Positions 1-6,975 of a DNA stretch of 11,502 nucleotides are shown piece by piece. Position 1 is the first letter of the stretch. Each line of letters opens with the position of its first letter. Below the pieces are notes generated by a model. The model worked only from the letters and a program-made list of their open reading frames with translations, made no database searches and had not been told where the DNA came from. The stretch lies in assembly GCA_964645585.1 (NCBI GenBank), contig CAZYAN010000078.1:1-11502 (forward strand), read 5' to 3'. Made by a program: the position numbers and the translations under genes. The DNA is from DATGSL01 sp964645585 (GTDB lineage Bacteria > Verrucomicrobiota > Verrucomicrobiia > Opitutales > T3Sed10-336).

Positions 1-1
1 G

Positions 2-1537
2 CTCGAACCGGCCTACATCTTCATGGCGCGAGTGCGTGTGCCAGGCGGGGTCTGCACGCCGGAGCAATGGCTTCAGCTCGACCGCATTTGCGAGGAGCGC
101 GCCAACGGCACGTTGCGCCTGACGACCCGCCAGTCGTTTCAGTTTCACGGGATCATCAAAAGCAATCTCAAGGCAGCGATCCGGGAGGTTAATGAGGCCC
201 TGCTCGACACGATCGCGGCCTGCGGCGACGTCAACCGCAACGTGATGTGCAATCCGAATCCGTACGCCTCGGAGCATCACGCCGAAGTCATCGAGCTGAC
301 GCGCGCTATCGGGAAACATTTTCTGCCGCGATCCGGCGCCTACCACGAGATCTGGCTCGACGGCAAGCGGATCACGGATCTGCCGGGCTCGAACGGAAAC
401 GGATCAGCGCCGGCCGAAGTCGAAGAATCCGAACCGATTTACGGCAGAACCTACCTTCCCCGGAAGTTCAAGATCGTCATCGCGGTGCCGCCGAGCAACG
501 ACGTCGACATCTTCGCCCACGACCTCGGCTTTATCGCCATCATCGAACGCGGCCGCATCGTCGGCTACAATGTTACGGTCGGCGGCGGCCAGGGGATGAC
601 GCACGGCAAAACGCGGACGTATCCGCGAAACGCGGACGTCATGGCCTTCTGCACGCCCGATCAGGTGATCGAGGTCGCCGAAAAGGTCGTGACCGTCCAG
701 CGCGATTACGGCGACCGGATCGACCGGCACCACGCACGCCTTAAATACACCATCGACGATCGCGGCATCGACTGGTTCCGCGGCGAGGTCGAGTCGCGCC
801 TCGGCTACGAACTGGAGGACGCGCGGCCGTTCACATTCACCGAACGGGGCGACCGCTACGGCTGGGTCCACGGTACCGACGGCAAGGAGCATTTGACGGT
901 TTTCATCGAAAATGGACGCGTCAAGGACACGCCCAACTGCCGCCTGAAGACCGGTCTGCGCGAAATCGCGAAGATCCACGACGGCGACTTCCGTCTCACG
1001 GCAAACCAGAACCTGATCATTGCGCAGGTTCCGCCCGAAAAGAAGGCCGTGATCGAAAAGATTCTGCGCGACCACAACATCGGGGACTCGAATACGCTTT
1101 CGGGACTGCACCTCAACTCGATGGCCTGCGTCGCACTGCCTACCTGCGGCTTGGCACTGGCCGACAGCGAGCGTTATCTGCCGAGCCTGATCAAGGATCT
1201 GGAAGTTGTGCTCGACGAGTGCGGTCTCCGGAACGAGGAGATCGTGATCCGCATGACCGGCTGTCCGAACGGATGCGCGCGGCCGTATTTGGCGGAGATT
1301 GCTTTGGTGGGGAAGAACCCGAAAACCTACAATCTCTACCTCGGCGCCTCCTTCAACGGCGACCGGCTGAACAAACTCTACAAGGCCGACGTCAAGGATG
1401 CCGAAATCGTGAATGTCCTCCGCCCGATTCTCGAAGACTACGCGAAAAACCGCGAAGAAGGTGAGCGCTTTGGAGACTTCACAATCCGCAAGGGCTACGT
1501 CAAGGCAGCCGGCCAAGGCAAAGATTTCCACGACTAG
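2..1537 (+). CDS. cysI: Sulfite (or nitrite) reductase hemoprotein, CysI type, 5' end missing
   Basis: This is the C-terminal ~511 residues of a siroheme/[4Fe-4S] reductase that would carry out the six-electron reduction of sulfite to sulfide in cytoplasmic sulfur assimilation. The reading frame is open to the window edge, and the residues before the first ATG (LEPAYIF, then MARVRVPGGVCTPEQW) already match the family, so the ATG at 23 is internal. About 50-60 N-terminal residues are missing compared with the usual ~570. The two ferredoxin-like half domains are visible (NGTLRLTTRQSFQFHG near the start, GDFRLTANQN in the second half). The cluster/siroheme cysteines form the classical Cx5C...Cx3C pattern: codons at 1127 and 1145 (ACVALPTCG), then 1262 and 1274 (TGCPNGCAR). 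The C-terminal GERFGDFTIRKGYV resembles CysI endings. Assimilatory nitrite reductase has the same fold and cannot be fully excluded. No sulfur or nitrogen assimilation partner is in view. Confidence 0.93.
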   Translation, partial: LEPAYIFMARVRVPGGVCTPEQWLQLDRICEERANGTLRLTTRQSFQFHGIIKSNLKAAIREVNEALLDTIAACGDVNRNVMCNPNPYASEHHAEVIELTRAIGKHFLPRSGAYHEIWLDGKRITDLPGSNGNGSAPAEVEESEPIYGRTYLPRKFKIVIAVPPSNDVDIFAHDLGFIAIIERGRIVGYNVTVGGGQGMTHGKTRTYPRNADVMAFCTPDQVIEVAEKVVTVQRDYGDRIDRHHARLKYTIDDRGIDWFRGEVESRLGYELEDARPFTFTERGDRYGWVHGTDGKEHLTVFIENGRVKDTPNCRLKTGLREIAKIHDGDFRLTANQNLIIAQVPPEKKAVIEKILRDHNIGDSNTLSGLHLNSMACVALPTCGLALADSERYLPSLIKDLEVVLDECGLRNEEIVIRMTGCPNGCARPYLAEIALVGKNPKTYNLYLGASFNGDRLNKLYKADVKDAEIVNVLRPILEDYAKNREEGERFGDFTIRKGYVKAAGQGKDFHD

Positions 1538-1551
1538 GAATGAGGCGCGAA

Positions 1552-1584
1552 GCGCAAGAGGGGGCTCACCGCCCTCTCTTGCGC
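1552..1584 (+). terminator. Strong hairpin after cysI, possible terminator
   Basis: A perfect 9-bp stem, GCGCAAGAG (1552-1560) with CTCTTGCGC (1576-1584), encloses a 15-base loop in which GGG and CCC can pair further. It lies 15 bases after the cysI stop codon. There is no T-run directly after it; seven Ts occur later at 1630-1636. It may act as a terminator or as a 3'-end stabilising hairpin. The structure is read directly; the function is inferred from position. Confidence 0.45.
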
Positions 1585-1731
1585 AAGAGCGAAACGCTGG
1601 TCGGACGCCGCTCGCGTAACCGCGACGCATTTTTTTGATCGCCCTGTCTCCGATTTCGGTAAAAGACTGGGCGTTCACACCGAATGACACTCCGGTCGGA
1701 TGACTCGGGGTGCTCCAACCCGTTGTTTTCT

Positions 1732-4700
1732 ATGAAAATGTTTCGTATCGCGCCACACCTGAACTCCTTGCTTGCCCTTGCTGCCCTTTCGATCGCCCTT
1801 CCTGCTTTCTCCCATGCGGAAGAAAATCTTTTCAACGGGAAAAGCCTCGACGGCTGGCGGGGCGACCCGCGTCTCTGGCGCGTCGAAAACGGCGTGCTTA
1901 TCGGCGAAACCGATGGGTCCGGCCGCAAGATCGCCCGCAACTCCTTTCTCGTTTGGCAGGGCGGCGATGTCGGCAATTTCGAACTCACGCTCCAAGTCCG
2001 CGTCACCGGCGACAACAATTCCGGCGTCCAATACCGCAGCCGGCTCGCCGATCCGGAAACGTTCGTCGTGCAAGGTTACCAGATGGACCTGCACCCGCGC
2101 CCGGAATACGCCGCCATGCTCTACGAGGAAGGCGGCCGCGGCATCGTCGCTCCGCGCGGCCAGGCGGTCACAATCGCGGCGGACGGCACCCGTCAGACGG
2201 AAGCGCTCATTGACGGAAATCTCCCACCGGTCGATGTAAGCGCATGGAACGAATTCAAGGTTATCGCCCGCGGCGACACCGTCACCCACTGGGTCAACGG
2301 CAATCTCGCCGCGCGTATCACCGATCTGGAGACCGGCAAATTCGCCCGCTCCGGAATCCTCGCGCTCCAGCTCCACGCCGGCGCCCCGATGCGAGCCGAG
2401 TTCAAGGACATCGTTCTCAAGCGCCTTCCGGACGAGCCGCGCGCCCAGTGGATTTGGAGCCGCGAACAAGCCGGCGAGAACGAGCAGGTCTTTTTCGAAC
2501 GATCTTTCTCGATTCCCGCATCCGAATCAGTGACGTCGGCGATCCTTCTTTCCGCCGCCGACAACGAGCATGAGGTCTTTCTCAACGGCAAATCGATCGG
2601 AAAATCCGACGGCTGGCAGACGCCTTTTCTGACTGAGATCTCAAAACGGCTCCCGAGCGCCGGCCCCCACACGATCCGCGTGCTCGCCGCTAACAAGGGC
2701 GGCCCGGCCGGGTTCGCGTTCCGCCTTGAACTGCTGTTCACCTCCGGAAACAAGCAGACAATTCTTTCCGACGAGAGCTGGGAATGGACTGCGGCCGATA
2801 ATGATGAAAACGGCCGGCGTCCGGTCGCGGTACTCGGCGAAATGGGCGTTCAGCCATGGGGCGATGTTTTTGCAGGCTGGGGAAGCGCCAATCAGGAGCA
2901 GGCGCCGACCGATGTCAGCGCGGATTACCAGCTGCTCCCCGGCTTTCGCCTCGAACATCTTTACGAGGTGCCCAAGGCTTTCGGTTCCTGGGTCGCCATG
3001 ACGGTCGATCCGGAGGGGCGGCTGATCGCCTCTGATCAATACGGCGGCCTTTACCGTATCACGGTCGGCGCGACCACCGCGGCCGAGCGCCTGCCGCTGC
3101 CGATTCATGGCGCGCAAGGCCTTCTCTGGGCGCACGACTCGCTGTACATTGTGACCAGTATCGGCGACATGGGCGTCTTCCGCGCAACCGATACCGATGG
3201 CGACGGTGAACTCGATCACGTCGAGAAACTCAAGGAACTCGACGGCGCGGGCGAACACGGCCCGCACAGTCTCGTCCTCTCCCCGGACGGCGAATGGATC
3301 TATTTCGTCGCCGGCAACCACACCAAACCAGCCCCGGTCGATCACAGCATGGTGCCGGAGGTCTGGGACGAAGATCAATTGCTCCCGCGCCGTCCGGACG
3401 CGCGCGGACATGCCCGGGATGTCATGGCGCCGGGCGGATGGGTGGTTCGCTTCACGCCCGACGGCAAATACTGGGAGCGCGTCAGCACCGGCTACCGGAA
3501 CGCCTACGACATCGCCTTCGACGAACACGGCGAGCTGTTTACCTGGGATTCCGACATGGAGTGGGACATGGGCATGCCTTGGTACCGCCCAACCCGCATC
3601 AACCACATCACCAGCGGCAGCGCATTCGGCTGGAGAAACGGCACCGGCAAATGGCCCGAGTATTACGAAGACAGCCTTCCCGGCATCCTCGATATCGGCC
3701 CCGGATCCCCGACCGGAATTGTTGCCGGAAAAGGATTGCGTTTCCCCGCGCGTTACCAGCGGGCAATCTACATGCTCGACTGGACATACGCCACGATTTA
3801 CGCGGTCCACCTGACGCCGAGCGGTGCCACCTACACCGCCGAAACCGAAGAACTGGTTGCCGGCACCGGACTTCCCGTCACCGATGCCGTGGTCGGCCAA
3901 GACGGCGCTCTCTACTTTCTGATCGGCGGCCGGCGGACTAACTCCGCCCTGTTCCGGATCACGTACGTCGGCGACGAGTCGACCGCGGCGGTCCAGGAAC
4001 CCGCGCCGATCGATCCGGAGGCGGAACGTCTTGGCACCCTCCGCCGCGAACTAGAAGCGCTTCATCGTCATCCGGACCCGGCGGCGCTCGACGCGATTTG
4101 GGAGGCTCTCGACCATGAGGACCGTTTCATCCGGTTCGCCGCGCGAGTCGCACTCGAACATCTGCCTGTTTCCACATGGAAGGCACGCTTGTCGGAAGAG
4201 AATACACCGTGGCAAGCGATCCTCGCCGCCATCGCCCTCGCCCGCGTCGGCGAAGCGTCTGATAAAGCCGTCGGCTTGGCCGCCCTCGACCGCGTCGATC
4301 CGACATCGATCGACGAGCAGCGCCAAGTGAATCTTCTTCGGGCCTACGGACTTCTTTTTATCCGCCACGGAGAACCGGCACCAAGCGTCCGCGCAAACCT
4401 CATTGAGCGCTTCGACGGAATGTATCCGGCCGACAAGGACAACCTTAATCGGGAGCTCTGCCGGATGCTGACTTATTTAAAAGCTCCCAATGTACTGGCG
4501 AAAACGCTCCGGCTGATGGCCGTCCCGACACCGAATGAAGCGCCTCAATGGGCCGCGCTCGCTTCGCGCAACAAAGAGTATGGAGAGCCAATCGCCGAAA
4601 TGATTGAGAACATGCCCTCGGAGCAGAATCTCTTCTACGCCTACTGCCTGCGGACGCTTGAGGGGCCGTGGACAGCCGGCCAGCGGCGCCAGTTCTTCAC

Positions 4701-5352
4701 GTGGCTCGGCGAGGCGGCAAAGAAAAGCGGAGGCCGCAGCTACGGGGGATTTATCGAAGATATGCGCCAAGAGACGCTTCAGCGCGCGACACCGGAAGAG
4801 CGCAAGATGATTGAAAGCTGGGATCTCAAGCCCGCCGCCAATCCGTTTGCCGACCTTCCACCAGTCGAAGGACCGGGTCGCGCCTGGACGGTCGAGGAAG
4901 CGGTCGCGGCCGCCGAGAAGGGTCTCGTCAATCGGGATCTCGCCCGCGGAAAGCAGATGTTCCATGCTACGCTCTGCGCCGCATGCCATCGTTTCAACGG
5001 CGAAGGAGGCGCAACCGGTCCGGATCTCACCTCGATCGGCGCGCGCTTCTCCATCGCCGACCTCGTCGATGCGATCATCAATCCGAACAATGCCGTTTCC
5101 GACCAATATCAGTTTGACCTGATCGCGCTGAAGGACGGTTCAAGCGTCACCGGCAAAGTTCTGAACGAAGAGAAAGGCGTCCTGACAGTAGGAACGAGCC
5201 CGTTCGATTTTACGCAAACGCGGAAGATCGAACGGAGCCTGATCCATTCAGTCGAACCGTCTCCAGTCTCGCCGATGCCGGGCGGCCTGCTCAATCGCCT
5301 GAACGAAGACGAACTCCGCGACCTGCTCGCCTACCTGCTCCGCCGCGAATGA
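1732..5352 (+). CDS. Secreted PVC-type multidomain heme protein: DUF1080, beta-sandwich, sugar-dehydrogenase-like propeller, HEAT-like repeats, cytochrome c domain
   Basis: A protein of 1206 residues. I chose the ATG at 1732 because it places a good signal peptide at the N-terminus (basic start, hydrophobic 11-25, cleavage likely after SHA at 27-29); the ATG at 1684 would add 16 polar residues in front. Domains in order: DUF1080/3-keto-disaccharide hydrolase-like, ~32-232 (starts NLFNGKSLDGW, ends with the typical FKDIVLKRL); a galactose-binding-like beta-sandwich resembling rhamnosidase accessory domains, ~238-355 (QWIW...SAADNEHEVFLNGK); a propeller of the membrane-bound/sorbosone dehydrogenase type, ~400-745; helical HEAT-like repeats, ~765-1000; a PVC heme-binding domain, ~1065-1206, with CAACH (C1082, C1085, H1086) and a probable axial Met in SPMPGGL (M1182). 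An acidic calcium-loop-like stretch, DTDGDGELD, lies at 487-495. The likely role is periplasmic oxidation and/or cleavage of a glycoside with electron transfer to heme. Domain families are recognised by eye; substrate and catalysis are inferred. No clear ribosome binding site precedes the start. Confidence 0.92.
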   Translation: MKMFRIAPHLNSLLALAALSIALPAFSHAEENLFNGKSLDGWRGDPRLWRVENGVLIGETDGSGRKIARNSFLVWQGGDVGNFELTLQVRVTGDNNSGVQYRSRLADPETFVVQGYQMDLHPRPEYAAMLYEEGGRGIVAPRGQAVTIAADGTRQTEALIDGNLPPVDVSAWNEFKVIARGDTVTHWVNGNLAARITDLETGKFARSGILALQLHAGAPMRAEFKDIVLKRLPDEPRAQWIWSREQAGENEQVFFERSFSIPASESVTSAILLSAADNEHEVFLNGKSIGKSDGWQTPFLTEISKRLPSAGPHTIRVLAANKGGPAGFAFRLELLFTSGNKQTILSDESWEWTAADNDENGRRPVAVLGEMGVQPWGDVFAGWGSANQEQAPTDVSADYQLLPGFRLEHLYEVPKAFGSWVAMTVDPEGRLIASDQYGGLYRITVGATTAAERLPLPIHGAQGLLWAHDSLYIVTSIGDMGVFRATDTDGDGELDHVEKLKELDGAGEHGPHSLVLSPDGEWIYFVAGNHTKPAPVDHSMVPEVWDEDQLLPRRPDARGHARDVMAPGGWVVRFTPDGKYWERVSTGYRNAYDIAFDEHGELFTWDSDMEWDMGMPWYRPTRINHITSGSAFGWRNGTGKWPEYYEDSLPGILDIGPGSPTGIVAGKGLRFPARYQRAIYMLDWTYATIYAVHLTPSGATYTAETEELVAGTGLPVTDAVVGQDGALYFLIGGRRTNSALFRITYVGDESTAAVQEPAPIDPEAERLGTLRRELEALHRHPDPAALDAIWEALDHEDRFIRFAARVALEHLPVSTWKARLSEENTPWQAILAAIALARVGEASDKAVGLAALDRVDPTSIDEQRQVNLLRAYGLLFIRHGEPAPSVRANLIERFDGMYPADKDNLNRELCRMLTYLKAPNVLAKTLRLMAVPTPNEAPQWAALASRNKEYGEPIAEMIENMPSEQNLFYAYCLRTLEGPWTAGQRRQFFTWLGEAAKKSGGRSYGGFIEDMRQETLQRATPEERKMIESWDLKPAANPFADLPPVEGPGRAWTVEEAVAAAEKGLVNRDLARGKQMFHATLCAACHRFNGEGGATGPDLTSIGARFSIADLVDAIINPNNAVSDQYQFDLIALKDGSSVTGKVLNEEKGVLTVGTSPFDFTQTRKIERSLIHSVEPSPVSPMPGGLLNRLNEDELRDLLAYLLRRE

Positions 5353-5493
5353 TCCGATGCGCACACCCGACGCGCAGCTTACCTTTCCAAGGTGGAGCCC
5401 GCTCGGCGACCAGCCGTTCGCGACCAATCAGCCCGAAGCCGTTTAGACACGCGACCGCGCAAGCTCAGAGCGTTGCGCTGTAGAAGCCAACCG
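5353..5493. other. Non-coding spacer after the heme protein gene
   Basis: I see no credible gene here. A 6-bp hairpin, GCGCAA (5457-5462) with TTGCGC (5473-5478), could contribute to 3'-end formation of the upstream transcript but has no T-run. The stretch leads straight into the 55-bp repeat and the unresolved gap. Confidence 0.5.
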
Positions 5494-5548
5494 CCTTCGC
5501 TCCGAGTACCTTAAGTGTTAATTCAAGGTCTGACCCTGACGCTGTCCC
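5494..5548 (+). repeat. 55-bp direct repeat, left copy at gap edge
   Basis: This 55-bp sequence is identical, base for base, to 5649-5703 on the other side of the run of Ns. It contains the symmetric TTAAGTGTTAA and the small palindrome GGTCTGACC. The inner part (AGTGTTAATTCAAGGTCTGA) resembles, from memory, a dispersed sequence found near IS200-like/REP transposases in several bacterial phyla. That resemblance is an impression, not a search result. The copy may simply be the end of a contig that overlaps the next one. Confidence 0.85.
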
Positions 5549-5648
5549 NNNNNNNNNNNNNNNNNNNNNNNNNNNNNNNNNNNNNNNNNNNNNNNNNNNN
5601 NNNNNNNNNNNNNNNNNNNNNNNNNNNNNNNNNNNNNNNNNNNNNNNN
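5549..5648. other. Assembly gap of exactly 100 N
   Basis: Exactly 100 undetermined bases, a length conventionally used for scaffold gaps of unknown size. The true length and content are unknown, so order across this point depends on the scaffolder. Any gene or mobile element inside is invisible here. Confidence 0.98.
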
Positions 5649-5703
5649 CCTTCGCTCCGAGTACCTTAAGTGTTAATTCAAGGTCTGACCCTGACGCTGT
5701 CCC
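5649..5703 (+). repeat. 55-bp direct repeat, right copy at gap edge
   Basis: Exact copy of 5494-5548. Identity starts immediately after the last N and runs 55 bases up to the base before the right-hand contig continues with CGATTCTATT. This is what two contig ends sharing one assembly k-mer would give. It would also fit two real copies of a repeat bordering an unassembled insertion. Confidence 0.85.
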
Positions 5704-5737
5704 CGATTCTATTCGGTCCCCAACCAGTGAGGCGCAT

Positions 5738-6307
5738 CTAACCATCGAGCGAGCGGCCGGCTCGCGCGTTTTTTGAAAAAATCTTCGTCAGCATTAAGAC
5801 AACTGTCGCCGCGGTCCCTGAAACGACCAGACCCGAAGAGGGCATCGCGAGCCAGGCAAGCGACTCCTTGGCGATGCTGGTTCCACCCATGCCGGGGGCT
5901 CGGAAGCCGGCGACCAGCCAATAGACGGAGTAACCGAGTCCGCCAACACCGAGTGCGAGGCTGATAGCAAAGGTCCAGCGGGACGGGGTTCCGAGGAGCA
6001 CGACTAGCAGCGTCAGCGCAATCGCGCTCGTGCCAAGGCCGCCGGCATGGAGGTGAGCCCGTTTCATGTAGGTCCACGACTTTTCGAGCACCGCGTCAAT
6101 TGCCGCCTGGTCGCCTTGATACCGAACATCGCGGACCGCCTCCGCAGAAGCCGCCAGGCGCAATTTAATCAGGTCCTCGTTGAGGCCGAATAGAATTCCG
6201 AGCCCGAAGCCATACAGGATGGTGAGCAGAGCAAAGAGGAGACCGGGCAAAGCCGGTTTAAGGGAGCGGTGGATGGATTCCGTGGAACTTTGGGGTCCTG
6301 CCTGCAT
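5738..6307 (-). CDS. Small multi-spanning membrane protein of unknown function
   Basis: A 189-residue protein on the minus strand, the only such gene in the window. It has about four hydrophobic segments: ~20-41 (begins PALPGLLFALLTILYGFGLG), ~88-106, ~112-134 and ~150-175. Between the first two lies a charged ~45-residue loop with a predicted amphipathic helix, ending in SWTYMKRAHLHAGGLG; the HLH next to a membrane segment could be a metal or heme site, but this is only a suggestion. The C-terminus is short and basic. The ATG at 6307 is the first possible start in this frame: reading upstream, no ATG, GTG or TTG appears before a stop at about 6364. No ribosome binding site is evident. I do not recognise the family. 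The regular hydrophobic and polar pattern makes it very likely to be a true gene. It is oriented against both neighbouring plus-strand genes and its 3' end comes close to the scaffold gap. Confidence 0.8.
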   Translation of the reverse strand: MQAGPQSSTESIHRSLKPALPGLLFALLTILYGFGLGILFGLNEDLIKLRLAASAEAVRDVRYQGDQAAIDAVLEKSWTYMKRAHLHAGGLGTSAIALTLLVVLLGTPSRWTFAISLALGVGGLGYSVYWLVAGFRAPGMGGTSIAKESLAWLAMPSSGLVVSGTAATVVLMLTKIFSKNARAGRSLDG

Positions 6308-6975
6308 ACGCGAAGATGGCTGTAACGGTTTGTTCGAGCCAGTGAGCCGGATGTGCTGGTGCTAACCTATTAAGCGCAAAGTGGCGATCGCTTCCAGCTG
6401 CTACTCGTGGCAAAGCGGCAAGATGCCATTCCACCCTGTGAATGCGGTCCACGCAGCCCGGGAAATTTGGGTTGAAATAATAACCAATACCATACGCCTG
6501 CTTCATGGAATTTGCTTTGACATGGGATAAGATCCGAAAAATTTGCGGCAAACTTTGATCCGTTGAGAAGGTGAGCGGGCGAAATGCCAGACGCGACGCA
6601 ATCGCTGGCGGTCCCATCGCTCACACTCGTATGCTTCTCGTCCAAAGTCTCTCCTCCCCAAGTTACCTGCAGCGATTTGACACGCGCGTGCAGCGGCTTC
6701 AGCTACTCCCGCGTCCTCAGCATCCGGCTTGGGCACGTCCACCCGAACACCTCGACCTTTTCTCTTCGGCGCCAGTTCACTGACGGCATCCGAATGTTTC
6801 CGGTATTTCCGGCCGAATTCGCTTCATCAGGCGGCTCAGTTCCGCGAGCCAATCTTCGCATCGCCGATGCCGGGCGACCTCGACTCGATCTCTCGCTGCG
6901 CCAGCGCTGTGGAAAAAAACCCGTGACCGCATCCAGCCGATCGTGTTAAATGCCTCCGCTCCTTATAGACCTTCT
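6308..6975. other. Long gene-free stretch between divergent genes
   Basis: About 0.64 kb between the start of the minus-strand membrane protein gene and the plus-strand cupin gene. Open frames exist on both strands, but their translations are low-complexity or overlap each other and none resembles a protein I know. It should hold the promoters of both flanking genes. A TTGACA at 6517-6522 has no good -10 box at normal spacing. A perfect 11-base palindrome, TTTGCGGCAAA (6542-6552), is a weak operator candidate. The region could also be a decayed gene remnant that I cannot identify. Confidence 0.5.

Noticed and set aside
1652..1664. The 13-mer GATTTCGGTAAAA here also occurs at 10994-11006 inside the palindrome cluster
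   Set aside because: A shared 13-mer is roughly what chance gives in a window of this size, and the flanking bases do not match, so I do not call a REP remnant before the heme protein gene.
404..1690. Long open frame of 428 codons on the minus strand opposite cysI
   Set aside because: It lies almost wholly antisense to a clearly recognised gene, its translation resembles no known family, and such antisense frames are expected in GC-rich DNA.
6517..6545. TTGACA at 6517-6522 as a sigma-70 promoter for the cupin gene
   Set aside because: The bases at the proper -10 distance are a poor match, and the site is over 400 bases from the start codon.
6503..6742. Minus-strand open frame in the gene-free stretch, and overlapping frames at 6258-6617 and 6370-6645
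   Set aside because: The frames overlap one another, have no family resemblance and no ribosome binding sites, and one runs into the membrane protein gene in a different frame.
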